Of a stretch of DNA of 64,000 nucleotides, positions 1 to 8,528 are shown in pieces. The notes beneath the pieces are model-generated. The model was not told the origin of the DNA. It made no database searches and saw only the letters and a list, made by a program, of their open reading frames with translations. The translations under genes and the position numbers were made by a program. Where the stretch lies: assembly GCF_029504655.1 (NCBI RefSeq), contig NZ_JAQFIL010000001.1:6577001-6641000 (forward strand). The letters run 5' to 3'. Position 1 is the first letter of the stretch, and the number at the start of each line of letters is the position of its first letter. Origin of the DNA: Catalinimonas alkaloidigena (lineage in GTDB: Bacteria > Bacteroidota > Bacteroidia > Cytophagales > Cyclobacteriaceae).

Positions 1-576
1 ATAGCAAAATGCTGATTTACGCATCCACCCTATTCTTCTATCGGTAAATTTATCTCCGCTAAGCCTCACTTGTTGCTGCTTACTGAGGTAGATAAAGAGG
101 TAAATGCAGTACGCTAACACATGCGCATTTAGCAATATTACCCTAAAAAACATTGTCTGTCTGCTGTATAATATATCGGTTACGGCCTGGTTTAGTACCG
201 AGGTATCTGCATTAAAGTAGATAGGGGCATACCATATCAGTACCAAGGTAAAGGGCAGGTAGTGGAGCCAGTCTTTTCGTTCAAACTTTCTTCCGTTGAG
301 TCTGTGGAAGTATCCTAAAAACAATGGACCAATTAACATAGGGAAAAGTAAAACGATACCAAATGCCCTGTGTATAAGGTTTATGTACTGTGTCCAGTAG
401 GCTACGTAATACACCAAAGAAATGGCAAATAGTAGCATGATTGCTGCCAGTAAGCGATTGGCCGACTGACGGCCTTTCTTATGGAAATAAATTACCCACG
501 AAAGAAACAGCCCGTGTGCTGCCGCAAACAGAAAGATGATTGTCCAGTGGTCTAATGAGGGGGATGAGGGGTTCAT
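1..576 (-). CDS. Partial membrane domain of an AraC-family-like regulator
   Basis: On the minus strand an ATG at 574-576 opens 192 codons that run off the left edge, so the C-terminus is missing. The visible part begins MNPSSPSLDHWTIIFLF and is mostly hydrophobic, with about five or six membrane segments separated by short basic loops (HKKGRQSANR, NGRKFERKDW). This is the usual layout of the sensor half of Bacteroidota membrane-anchored AraC-type regulators, in which several helices precede a cytoplasmic helix-turn-helix. The DNA-binding part is not in the window, so the call rests on the N-terminal pattern only. Another multi-pass membrane protein is possible. Confidence 0.6.
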   Translation of the reverse strand, partial: MNPSSPSLDHWTIIFLFAAAHGLFLSWVIYFHKKGRQSANRLLAAIMLLFAISLVYYVAYWTQYINLIHRAFGIVLLFPMLIGPLFLGYFHRLNGRKFERKDWLHYLPFTLVLIWYAPIYFNADTSVLNQAVTDILYSRQTMFFRVILLNAHVLAYCIYLFIYLSKQQQVRLSGDKFTDRRIGWMRKSAFCY

Positions 577-693
577 TTCACATAAGCTTAAAACTTAATG
601 TAATCAATCTCCCACAGAAAATAAAGATTTCTCCTTCTCCGGTATGCTTGGTAAAAAGAGGGCCGCCAGAAGTTTACAGCATTTCTATTTTGA

Positions 694-726
694 CAAAAAA
701 AACTGCTTCCCTGAGAGAAGCAGTTT
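694..726 (-). terminator. Rho-independent terminator of the DUF4168 gene
   Basis: Perfect 10-bp arms AAACTGCTTC (700-709) and GAAGCAGTTT (717-726) enclose a 7-nt loop. In the minus direction the stem is followed by an uninterrupted U-run (plus-strand A-run 694-702). It lies about 25 bp after the stop codon of the exported DUF4168 gene. Confidence 0.9.
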
Positions 727-751
727 GGTGTTTCTTAATAAAAACTGATAA

Positions 752-1261
752 TTAGTTTTGACTTTGCTCTTCCTCTATCAGTTTGGTAATCTGCTCCTGC
801 ACTTTAGGGCTGTTCTGATAAGCCATCATAATTTGACGGTACTCATTAAATTCCATGCCCTCTTCCTCTACAGCGGCGGCGATTTCCGATTGTGTTTCTC
901 TTTGTACAGCCATCACCTTTTGTGCTGCTTCATTGAAAGTGGCCATCTCCTCAGCAGAAGCTTCCGCATCAGCTTGTGGGTCTTGCTGAGCAGTAGCAAT
1001 CTCATTGAAGCGGTTCACATCCATATCCGTTTCCTCTATGGCCTGCATCATTTTCTGTTCAGCGGCCTGCTGCACCTGCACCACGCTTTTGTTAGCCTGT
1101 ATAAAAGTTTTTAATTCTTCATCGGTAAAATCTTCTTTCACCGGCTGTTGTTGGGCAGCACCAGGCAAGCCCTGTGCATGCACAAGATCTGCCGAACTAA
1201 TCATCAAGACAGAAAGGGTCGCGCATAAGCATGCAAAAAATTTACTCTTCATAGTTTTCAT
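752..1261 (-). CDS. Exported DUF4168-family protein
   Basis: A 169-residue protein with a cleavable signal peptide: basic start, hydrophobic core, likely cleavage after VHAQG near residue 31. The mature part is acidic and helical and holds two related stretches, FTDEELKTFIQANKSV and MEFNEYRQIMMAYQNSP, that match the DUF4168 pattern. Such proteins are exported and their function is unknown. A second in-frame Met three codons downstream (MKSKFF) could be the start. The gene follows prfC on the same strand after a 168-bp gap containing a long palindrome, and ends in a strong terminator. Confidence 0.8.
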   Translation of the reverse strand: MKTMKSKFFACLCATLSVLMISSADLVHAQGLPGAAQQQPVKEDFTDEELKTFIQANKSVVQVQQAAEQKMMQAIEETDMDVNRFNEIATAQQDPQADAEASAEEMATFNEAAQKVMAVQRETQSEIAAAVEEEGMEFNEYRQIMMAYQNSPKVQEQITKLIEEEQSQN

Positions 1262-1355
1262 ACGATAGTATTATTTATTCCAAAAATTTGTACCTGAAAG
1301 TACTAAAGATTAACCTGACACTTGCCAATTGTTTTCAAAAAAATTGTATTTCTCT

Positions 1356-1384
1356 CATATTATTTGAAATTTTCAAATAATATG
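1356..1384. repeat. 29-bp perfect palindrome between prfC and DUF4168
   Basis: Two perfect 14-nt arms, CATATTATTTGAAA and its reverse complement, surround a single T. It lies 46 bp beyond the prfC stop and about 95 bp before the DUF4168 start. It could be a terminator without a strong U-run, or a binding site for a dimeric regulator; the sequence alone does not decide. Confidence 0.8.
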
Positions 1385-1429
1385 CTTGAATTCTACAATT
1401 AACTTTCAGCGCAAAGACTAACTATAAAT

Positions 1430-3028
1430 TTAATATTCAGAGGTGAAGTGGAAGTCAATATCAGGGAAATTATCCTGTACCATTTGCAGCCAGGCCTTGG
1501 TTTCAGCCATAAACACATACTTACCTTCTTTATCTTTGGCAATGTAGCGTTCTTTGGAACGGATAAACTCTCTCAGCTTTTTTGGGTCTTTACTACTGAT
1601 CCAGCAGGCTTTGTAAAGGTTGATAGGCTGAAACGTACATTTTGCACCATACTCATGCAAAAGACGATACTGGATCACATCAAACTGCAGCACTCCTACG
1701 GTGCCCACTACTCTTCTGGAGCCCATCTCGTAAGTAAATAGCTGTGCCACACCTTCGTCCATCAGCTGGTTCAGTCCTTTATCCAACTGCTTGGTTTTCA
1801 TGGCATCCTGATTAATCACTTCTTTGAAAATCTCGGGAGAAAAACTTGGAATCCCTTTAAAAGTACCTTTTTCCCCTTCAGTAAGGGTATCTCCTATTTT
1901 CAGGTTACCGGTATCATAAAGGCCCACGATATCACCGGGAAAGGCTTCCTCTATGATTTCCTTGTCCTGTGCCATAAAGGCAGTTACGTTAGAAAACTTA
2001 AAATTCTTATTCAGACGTGTATGGTAGTAATTCTTGTTCCGCTCAAACTTACCGGAACACACCCTTACAAAAGCGATACGGTTGCGGTGACGCGGATCCA
2101 TATTGGCATGAATCTTAAAGACAAAGCCGGTGAACTTTTCTTCCTCAGGGTCTACATCTCTTTCTTCAGTGGCACGGCTCTTCGGAAAAGGAGCGATATT
2201 GATGAAGGTATCCAGCAGCTCTTTTACCCCAAAATTATTGACCGCACTGCCAAAAAAGACAGGTGCCACCTCACCACGACGGTAAGACTCTATGTCAAAC
2301 TCAGGATATACGCCATTGATCAGCTCTTCATCTTCACGAAGCTGGGCGGCAAAGTCTTCACCAATCTGTTTTTCAAGGGCGGGATCATTGATATCTTTAA
2401 TGCTTACTCCCTCATTTTGCAGTTTTTGCTTACTGGGCTGAAAGAGGAAAAGGCTTTTGTTGTACAGGCTGTATACACCTTTGAAGCGTTTTCCCATACC
2501 AATAGGCCAGCTCAAAGGACGAACATTGATATTCAGCTTGCTCTCAATCTCATCCAGCAGATCGTAAGGGTCCTGCCCTTCGCGGTCCAGTTTGTTAATG
2601 AAGGCAATCACCGGCGTATTTCGCATGCGACATACTTCCATCAGTTTCTCTGTTTGCGTCTCCACTCCTTTCACACAATCAATCACCATAATTACACTAT
2701 CTACTGCGGTGAGGGTGCGGTAAGTATCTTCGGCAAAGTCCTGGTGACCCGGCGTATCCAGCAGGTTAATTTTGATGGGCTCGGCATGACCGTTTTGATA
2801 TTCAAACCCCATCACTGAAGTAGCCACAGAAATACCTCTTTGCTTCTCTATCTCCATAAAGTCGGAGGTAGCATGCTGCTTGATTTTATTGGACTTTACC
2901 GCACCGGCAGTCTGTATCGCCCCTCCAAAGAGGAGTAATTTCTCTGTAAGGGTAGTTTTTCCTGCATCAGGGTGACTGATGATTCCGAAAGTTCTTCTTT
3001 TCGCTATTTCTTGTGTCAGATTGGCCAT
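1430..3028 (-). CDS. prfC: Peptide chain release factor 3 (RF3)
   Basis: A 532-residue translational GTPase of normal RF3 length. It recycles RF1/RF2 from the ribosome after stop-codon hydrolysis. The G-domain motifs are intact: P-loop HPDAGKTT (19-26), DTPGH (91-95) and NKLD (145-148). The middle contains the RF3-type stretch [19 protein letters not shown], and the C-terminal half has [16 protein letters not shown], typical of RF3 rather than EF-G. The start [20 protein letters not shown] is the family's usual N-terminus. Antisense frames across it are shadows. Confidence 0.97.
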   Translation of the reverse strand: MANLTQEIAKRRTFGIISHPDAGKTTLTEKLLLFGGAIQTAGAVKSNKIKQHATSDFMEIEKQRGISVATSVMGFEYQNGHAEPIKINLLDTPGHQDFAEDTYRTLTAVDSVIMVIDCVKGVETQTEKLMEVCRMRNTPVIAFINKLDREGQDPYDLLDEIESKLNINVRPLSWPIGMGKRFKGVYSLYNKSLFLFQPSKQKLQNEGVSIKDINDPALEKQIGEDFAAQLREDEELINGVYPEFDIESYRRGEVAPVFFGSAVNNFGVKELLDTFINIAPFPKSRATEERDVDPEEEKFTGFVFKIHANMDPRHRNRIAFVRVCSGKFERNKNYYHTRLNKNFKFSNVTAFMAQDKEIIEEAFPGDIVGLYDTGNLKIGDTLTEGEKGTFKGIPSFSPEIFKEVINQDAMKTKQLDKGLNQLMDEGVAQLFTYEMGSRRVVGTVGVLQFDVIQYRLLHEYGAKCTFQPINLYKACWISSKDPKKLREFIRSKERYIAKDKEGKYVFMAETKAWLQMVQDNFPDIDFHFTSEY

Positions 3029-3483
3029 GTAAACGCGCTCGCTTTCTTTATATGTGTATTGTTCTTAATGCTGTTTGAATCCGCTGAAATTTCACTTTAT
3101 TTCAAAAAACAAATCTTCTTTAACGGTTTCAATAAGCAAGAACAAATTTTGAGTCCGCAAAATTACGGAAAAGAAAAGATTTTTTGAAGTAGGGCTGAAT
3201 TTAGGATAAAATTGCCCTTCGGTACTTAGGAGCTTGTGGTAGAATGGTAAGTTTTATTAAACTTTCTCTCTATCTGATAGCTTCAATTAAATTTATTTTT
3301 ATGTATTACTATTAGCTCTTTTACTTTTTGTCATTGCCACAAAAAGTAACCGCAGCGGCGGACCGTCAAAAAAGTCTAGAATCTCCGAACGCTTCTACAC
3401 ACATGCCAACACTCGCCCGCCGGATATTCAGGCCTACGCTCTTTATTAAAACAAGCTCTTCAATAATCAAAAAATCATTTATG
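3029..3483. other. Intergenic gap with one inverted repeat
   Basis: No convincing gene. The stretch is AT-rich except for a GC-rich patch near 3350-3430. It contains an 11-bp inverted repeat (3321-3331 with 3339-3349). A short plus-strand frame at 3328-3510 has no recognisable protein features. Confidence 0.6.
3321..3349. repeat. 11-bp inverted repeat in an intergenic gap
   Basis: TTACTTTTTGT (3321-3331) and ACAAAAAGTAA (3339-3349) are perfect complements around the spacer CATTGCC. There is no adjacent T-run long enough for a clear terminator. It may be a copy of a dispersed intergenic repeat, but only one copy is visible here. Confidence 0.7.
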
Positions 3484-4329
3484 TTAAAACTGTATTTTGT
3501 TAAACTCTAACTCGTAACTATTAGTCTTTTGTTGTACTTTAAGTAATTCAATTTGGTACCCACTAGCTTCTCCTATTTTACTAACAGTCTCAGCCATTTC
3601 TAATAAGTGTATTTCTGGCATTCTCATTCCAGCTATTATCATCTTTAAAGTACTTACTCTGATTTTACGTACTCTTTCTTCTTCTTTAATATGATAGTGG
3701 GCTAAACGTATCTCTTCTTCATGATGCCTCTCCCTCGATTTTGTATGTAATTGTCTGAAAATATCAAAACTTCTATCTGTACTTGGCTTTAGAAGCGGAA
3801 AATCTTTTTGATAAATTACATTTCCTAAACTTGCATTTGTGTCATAATAGAGACCAATCGTATCAAAGCCAATACAAAAGCCTTTGTGAGAATCAGCGTA
3901 ATAAGACCACATTAAATTGCTTTTAGGGTTACTCGAGGCGCAAAAAACACCTGCATTCTTTCTTAATCTCATCAATTGCATTTCTCCACTCTTTCTAAGG
4001 TACTCTTTATCATTCATGTAGGGAGTAGCTGCTAGCTCCCTAGCTTTTTTTCTCCTATATTTTCTATTCCCCTCATTTGCGCCCTTTAAAGTTCTTTCAG
4101 CAAGACCAATCTTTTCTATGCTGTTCATTGATTCATACCTGTAAGCCAGATTACAGTCATAGGGATCATTTAAATTTTCTGGGGATGAAAAAAAAATTTC
4201 AAAGTTAGTTAATATTCTCTTGTGGAAATCATTATCCCACGCTCTATATTTATAAATAGTATCAGGAAAAGCATTCGCTATTTCTTCCTTATCATCGTAC
4301 CTTATGTATTTGGAAGAGAAAAGTGCCAT
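3484..4329 (-). CDS. DUF2971 family protein
   Basis: 281 residues, no signal peptide or membrane segment. Hallmarks of DUF2971 are present: the N-terminal YKYRAWDNDF, the FFSSPENLNDPYDC box, and the central VFCASSNPKSNLMWSYYADS followed by HKGFCIGFD. The biochemical role of the family is unknown; members often sit among accessory and defence genes. The gene is clearly more AT-rich than prfC and metB on either side, which suggests acquisition by transfer (inference). It stands alone on its strand with no obvious operon partner. Confidence 0.85.
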   Translation of the reverse strand: MALFSSKYIRYDDKEEIANAFPDTIYKYRAWDNDFHKRILTNFEIFFSSPENLNDPYDCNLAYRYESMNSIEKIGLAERTLKGANEGNRKYRRKKARELAATPYMNDKEYLRKSGEMQLMRLRKNAGVFCASSNPKSNLMWSYYADSHKGFCIGFDTIGLYYDTNASLGNVIYQKDFPLLKPSTDRSFDIFRQLHTKSRERHHEEEIRLAHYHIKEEERVRKIRVSTLKMIIAGMRMPEIHLLEMAETVSKIGEASGYQIELLKVQQKTNSYELEFNKIQF

Positions 4330-4367
4330 ATACAGTTAATTCCAAGACAAGAACATATTTTGCAATA

Positions 4368-4655
4368 TTAAAACTTCACCAGCCTGATGGGCTTGACTTC
4401 AACCTTCACCCATACATTGCCCAGCCAGTAGGGATCATTGGCAATCCATTGGTTTAGATGCGCGCGGGAATCAAAGCGGCAGTAGAGCGTAGAACCAATC
4501 ATTTGTCCATCATCATTAAGAATCGCTCCTCCTTCAATCAAGTGACCTTTTTCTTTCATCAGGGCTGCCTGTTTAAGATGCGCTTCTCGTACTTTTAGCC
4601 TACGTGCCAGCGCGTTTTCATCATCGGCATCATAAGCAATGATCATAAATTCCAT
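4368..4655 (-). CDS. YciI-like protein
   Basis: A 95-residue single-domain protein starting MEFMIIAYDADDENALARRL. It has the YciI-fold signature: a first beta strand ending in a D-rich turn, REAHLKQAALMKEKGHLIEGG, and the C-terminal WIANDPYWLGNVWVKVEVKP. YciI-like proteins are small ferredoxin-like-fold proteins, some with weak hydrolase or binding roles; the substrate is unknown. It lies between DUF2971 and metB on the same strand, with a terminator separating it from metB, so it is probably a single transcription unit. Confidence 0.85.
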   Translation of the reverse strand: MEFMIIAYDADDENALARRLKVREAHLKQAALMKEKGHLIEGGAILNDDGQMIGSTLYCRFDSRAHLNQWIANDPYWLGNVWVKVEVKPIRLVKF

Positions 4656-4810
4656 AGAGTCATTTTGAGAAAAGACAATCCTGTCCGGGACAATCTTACA
4701 AAGATCAGTTATTTAGATTATGTCACCAAAGCCAAGGTTATAAAATACCGATAAGGAGTAAGTAATTATCCTTAATTTCTTATGAAGTATATTACTAAAT
4801 TCTCTTTGTC

Positions 4811-4839
4811 ATCAAAAAAGCCTGCTGATCAGCAGGCTT
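4811..4839 (-). terminator. Rho-independent terminator of the cystathionine gamma-synthase gene
   Basis: A perfect palindrome AAGCCTGCTGATCAGCAGGC plus TT (4818-4839) is followed in the minus direction by CTTTTTTGAT. It lies 27 bp after the stop codon of the PLP enzyme gene. Confidence 0.85.
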
Positions 4840-4865
4840 CGTTTATCAAATAAGCGATCATATTA

Positions 4866-6005
4866 TTAGCCGATAGCCTGTTCCAGGTCGGCAATCAGGT
4901 CTTCCGCATCTTCAATGCCTACGCTTAATCTGATTAATGAATCACTCAGGCCGGTTTTCAAGCGTTCATCTCTGGGGATGCTGGCGTGCGTCATGCTGGC
5001 GGGATGTCCAGCCAGAGATTCTACGCCCCCTAAAGACTCTGCCAGAGAAAACATGCTTAGCTTCTCCAGCGCACGAAAAGCATCATCCATACTATCGCCC
5101 TTGAGCACGAAAGAGATCATCCCCCCAAAATCACGCATCTGCTTCTTTGCGATTTCATGCCCGGCCAGAGATGGCAGGCCCGGCCAGTAGACGCGGTCCA
5201 CATTTTCGTGAGCATTCAGATATTCAGCTATCATACGTCCGTTCTCGCAATGGCGCTGCATGCGAACGTGCAGCGTCTTGATTCCTCTCAGTACCAGGAA
5301 GCAATCCTGCGGACCAGGTACTGCTCCACAGCTATTTTGCAAAAACCCCAGTTGCTCATCCAATTCAGCGTCTTTCACAATGGTACAGCCCATCACGGTA
5401 TCAGAATGGCCTCCCAGGTATTTGGTGATAGAATGCACCACAATATCAGCCCCCAGGTCCAGCGGGTTTTGCAGATAAGGTGTAGCAAAAGTATTGTCTA
5501 CTACCACTTTGGCCTGATGATCTTGGGCTAAGTCGACCACCGCTTTGATGTCAATGATGTTCATCATAGGGTTGGTAGGCGTCTCTACCCAAAGCATTTT
5601 AGTATTGCTGTTCATCTTCGCTTTGATCTGCTCCAGATCATTCATAGGCACAAAATGAAATTTGATGCCATAGTTGGCGAAGACTTTGGTAAAGATACGA
5701 TAGGTACCTCCGTACAGATCATTGGTACTGATCACTTCATCTCCGGGCTTTAAAAGCTTGATCACCGCATCGGTGGCGGCCATGCCTGAAGCAAAGCAGC
5801 GGGCATGGGAACCATTCTCCAATGCAGCCAGACTATTTTCCAGCGCTAGTCGGGTAGGGTTCTGGCTACGTGCATATTCAAAGCCTTTGTGCTTGCCGGG
5901 AGAGCTCTGCACATAGGTGGAAGTCTGATAAATAGGCGTCATTATCGCACCGGTTGTAGGATCGGGTTCTACACCAGCATGAATTGTTTTTGTTCCGAAC
6001 TTCAT
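4866..6005 (-). CDS. metB: Cystathionine gamma-synthase/lyase family PLP enzyme
   Basis: 379 residues, the full length of the Cys/Met-metabolism PLP family. The Schiff-base lysine is K195 in HSITKYLGGHSD, with the cofactor aspartate D170 in VVVDNTFATP and the YARSQNPTR motif at 45-53. These enzymes either condense an activated homoserine with cysteine (MetB) or cleave cystathionine (lyase). Both share these motifs and cannot be told apart safely from sequence; metB is the customary name for this Bacteroidota type. The cytoplasmic enzyme has no linked sulfur genes here and ends in its own terminator. No SAM riboswitch was recognised upstream. Confidence 0.88.
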   Translation of the reverse strand: MKFGTKTIHAGVEPDPTTGAIMTPIYQTSTYVQSSPGKHKGFEYARSQNPTRLALENSLAALENGSHARCFASGMAATDAVIKLLKPGDEVISTNDLYGGTYRIFTKVFANYGIKFHFVPMNDLEQIKAKMNSNTKMLWVETPTNPMMNIIDIKAVVDLAQDHQAKVVVDNTFATPYLQNPLDLGADIVVHSITKYLGGHSDTVMGCTIVKDAELDEQLGFLQNSCGAVPGPQDCFLVLRGIKTLHVRMQRHCENGRMIAEYLNAHENVDRVYWPGLPSLAGHEIAKKQMRDFGGMISFVLKGDSMDDAFRALEKLSMFSLAESLGGVESLAGHPASMTHASIPRDERLKTGLSDSLIRLSVGIEDAEDLIADLEQAIG

Positions 6006-6101
6006 ATTAAAAAATTGTTATTGTTTAAAATTTGGCTGCTTGAGCGCTATGAACAATATTAGCCAATATCTGATTCTTATTCTTTAATGTGAGAAATAAT
6101 T

Positions 6102-6812
6102 TTGACACTATTCACTCAAATTCTGCGTACTAACCGTCGCTCAGCAATGCTTACGCTGTGGATGGCTGTAGTTCCGCTTACCATTAGTTCTCTTATTACC
6201 TTTTATGCCCTAAGTCACGAAAATCTGATTCAGCAGTTTGGTCAATTTATGTGGGCGCTATTTTTTATAGCATCCTGCCTGACGATGGCATTAGCAATCA
6301 CCCCCACTACTTTCATTGCTTTACTTAGCGGGTATTTTTTGGGGATAACTGCTGCTCCTTTTGTCATTATTGCCTACATATTAGCTTCCTATCTGGGCTA
6401 CCAGCTTACCCACGTGGTGGATAATGGTCATTTTATACAAACCATCAAAGCGTTGCCCGGAGGAAGAGGAGAAAAGGCCCTGCGCTTTCTGGATGGCATA
6501 CAGCATAATCAGTTTGGTCTCATCGTTATGGCCCGCATCTCTCCTGTCCTGCCTTTTGCTATCATGAATGTGCTGCTGCCCATCGCTGGAGTACGGCTTA
6601 AGGCATTTTTGCTGGCCGGCACAGTGGGCATGCTCCCGCGTACTTTACTCTTCATCTGGCTGGGGAGCCAGGCGCAGGAACTGAGATCATTGATAGAAGA
6701 AGGTCGCTCCGACTTTACAGCGCAGCTGATGTTTGTGGTGTTGCTGGCTATTTCAGTCTTTGGACTGTTATATTATGGCAAGCGAATTTTGAATAAGTAT
6801 GTGGAGCATTGA
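6102..6812 (+). CDS. TVP38/TMEM64 (VTT domain) membrane protein
   Basis: 236 residues with about six membrane segments. The VTT/SNARE-associated core is visible: ITPTTFIALLSGYFLG followed by a reentrant region, then FGLIVMARISPVLPFAIMN and MLPRTLLFIWLGS. Relatives are linked to lipid scrambling or transport; the exact substrate is unknown. The listed start is a TTG because the basic N-terminal LRTNRRSA stretch before helix 1 looks native. An ATG at 6147 would shorten the protein by 15 residues. It is divergent from metB and converges on the M20 peptidase gene across a hairpin. Confidence 0.82.
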   Translation: MTLFTQILRTNRRSAMLTLWMAVVPLTISSLITFYALSHENLIQQFGQFMWALFFIASCLTMALAITPTTFIALLSGYFLGITAAPFVIIAYILASYLGYQLTHVVDNGHFIQTIKALPGGRGEKALRFLDGIQHNQFGLIVMARISPVLPFAIMNVLLPIAGVRLKAFLLAGTVGMLPRTLLFIWLGSQAQELRSLIEEGRSDFTAQLMFVVLLAISVFGLLYYGKRILNKYVEH

Positions 6813-6813
6813 C

Positions 6814-6850
6814 AGCTCTGTCAGATTTCAGAAACCTGACAGAGCTTTTC
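6814..6850 (+). terminator. Hairpin terminator between convergent genes
   Basis: AGCTCTGTCAG (6814-6824) pairs perfectly with CTGACAGAGCT (6836-6846), followed by TTTTC on the plus strand. It sits just after the VTT gene stop. The minus side has no U-run, so it terminates mainly the plus-strand gene. Confidence 0.8.
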
Positions 6851-6854
6851 ATGT

Positions 6855-8171
6855 CTACTTAGCCAAACCTGACTCAGCAAGCAGCAATAGCAGGGTACGC
6901 TGCGCTGCCAGATAATCGTCTTTAGGAATATACCACTCTTCCAGAGAGTGGGCTTTTCCACCTTCACCCCCTGCTCCAATCGTGACGGCAGGGACTCCTT
7001 TACTGATTGGCGTATTGGAATTGGTAGACCCAATTCTGAGCATAGGCTCCTGATCAAAAAATTGCGTAGCTGCGATAGTGCGCTGAACCAATGGCAGGTC
7101 TGCAGGTAGTTTACCGGAAGGGCGATCACCGATCATCTCAATATCTACCTCCAGATCAGGCCCTCTCCTTTTGACAGCATTTTCCTCTTCCAGCGCCTTC
7201 TGAATTGCTCTCTGAAAGATTTCGTCTATACCTTCCAGTTTTTCAGGACTCTCAGAGCGCATATCCACCTGCATCCAGGATTCAAAAGGAATAGCATTCA
7301 CGGATGTTCCACCACCGATCATACCTACATTGTAACTAGTTCTGGGGCCTTCCTGCGTATACCGGTCTGCCTCCTCTGTAAAATAAGCGATAGCTTTGCC
7401 CAAAGCATGGTGCGGGTTGACCAGGCCAAAAGCACCCCAGGAATGCCCGCCCGGCCCTTTAAAGGTTACTTTGTAACGATGGGAGCCCAGCCCCTCATGC
7501 GTAATTCTGCCCAGCCCGCTACCATCTACTGCAATGTAAGCGTCTATTTTAGGAGCTCCTTCTCTGAATAAATATTTGACGCCTCTTAGATCTCCTAAGC
7601 CCTCTTCTCCTACCGTACCGATGAATAGTACATCAGCTTCGGTTTCTATCTTGTGTTTTTCCATCGCCTGAAGCACGGTGAGAAGCATCGCCAAACCACG
7701 GGTGTCGTCCATAATGCCCGGGGCAAAGAGGGTATCTCCTCTTTGCTTAACCCTAACATCGGTTTCTTCAGGAAAGACGGTATCTATATGGGCCTCCAAC
7801 ACTACGGTTTTATCTTGCTTAGTCCCTTTTCGCAGACCAATAGCATTCCCCTCTCCATCAATCCATACCGAGTCCGCGCCATATTCTTTCAGCATCTCCG
7901 CGTATTTGGCTGCTCGCTTTTCTTCTTTGAAAGGCGGAGCCGGTAACTCGGTGAGCAGTATCAGGTTTTCCAAGGCTTGTGCGCTAAACTCCTCTATCGA
8001 CTGAAAAGCATCCTGTACACTGTTATTTTTGGACAGGGCTGAGATCTCCCGTGTATATTTTTTATCTATCCGGGCTGTTCCCTGGGCATATACTTTTGAA
8101 CTTAGTATTTCCGCCAGACAAATACCTCCTGCCAGAAATGCTATTACTACATACTTATAATTTGTTCTCAT
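6855..8171 (-). CDS. Exported M20-family metallopeptidase
   Basis: The chosen start MRTNYKYVVIAFLAGG gives a signal peptide ending near SKVYAQG; a longer frame begins at 8213 but would bury the signal peptide. Metal-ligand motifs of the M20 dinuclear zinc fold are intact: VVLEAHIDTV, GIMDDTRG, the catalytic GTVGEEGLGD, and the final His in GGKAHSLEEWY. The dimerisation domain lies in between, around FKGPGGHSWGAFG. These are periplasmic or outer-membrane-associated di-/tripeptidases or amidohydrolases; the substrate is not predictable. It is transcribed alone. Confidence 0.87.
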   Translation of the reverse strand: MRTNYKYVVIAFLAGGICLAEILSSKVYAQGTARIDKKYTREISALSKNNSVQDAFQSIEEFSAQALENLILLTELPAPPFKEEKRAAKYAEMLKEYGADSVWIDGEGNAIGLRKGTKQDKTVVLEAHIDTVFPEETDVRVKQRGDTLFAPGIMDDTRGLAMLLTVLQAMEKHKIETEADVLFIGTVGEEGLGDLRGVKYLFREGAPKIDAYIAVDGSGLGRITHEGLGSHRYKVTFKGPGGHSWGAFGLVNPHHALGKAIAYFTEEADRYTQEGPRTSYNVGMIGGGTSVNAIPFESWMQVDMRSESPEKLEGIDEIFQRAIQKALEEENAVKRRGPDLEVDIEMIGDRPSGKLPADLPLVQRTIAATQFFDQEPMLRIGSTNSNTPISKGVPAVTIGAGGEGGKAHSLEEWYIPKDDYLAAQRTLLLLLAESGLAK

Positions 8172-8528
8172 GGAAAAACTGATAAGGGATATCTTATAAA
8201 TTCTGATGCGCAAAACTTTTCAGGATGAGAAATAGTCCTATGAGAAAAAAACAGTTTCCTTTTACTGACCATTTGTTTGTCTAAAAATATTTTTGGATGC
8301 TACTCAACTGAAGCTTTTGGTGTAAAAATACTTCCGAATATTCACGAAGTGAAATTTAATGCTAAAATATATAAATTTGCAGAATATTATTTTGCAAATA
8401 ACACCTGACTATTTGCTTGCGCTAAAAAAAGTATAGGGGAGAAAGCTTTGCAATAAAAAAAGCAGCCTGTTTCCAGACTGCTTTCATTACTGAAATCTTC
8501 CTTTTTTTTACAATATAGATGTCTATTT
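8172..8528. other. Intergenic gap before the M20 gene
   Basis: An AT-rich upstream region for the M20 gene, with the lpdA terminator at its right end (8452-8484). No other gene or clear full promoter was seen. Confidence 0.6.
8452..8484 (-). terminator. Rho-independent terminator of lpdA
   Basis: Minus-strand stem AAAGCAGTCTG (8474-8484) and CAGGCTGCTTT (8459-8469), 11 pairs with one G-U, closes on a GAAA tetraloop and is followed by a U-run (plus A-run 8455-8461). Confidence 0.9.

Noticed and set aside
2021..2818. Long plus-strand open frame antisense to prfC
   Set aside because: It lies fully inside a well-supported RF3 gene, shows no family features and is an expected shadow frame.
3328..3510. 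60-codon plus-strand frame in the gap before DUF2971
   Set aside because: Starts inside an inverted repeat, overlaps the DUF2971 stop region and has no recognisable protein character.
6006..6101. Possible SAM riboswitch upstream of the cystathionine gamma-synthase gene
   Set aside because: The leader is short and AT-rich; none of the conserved SAM-I or SAM-II core sequences or stems could be found.
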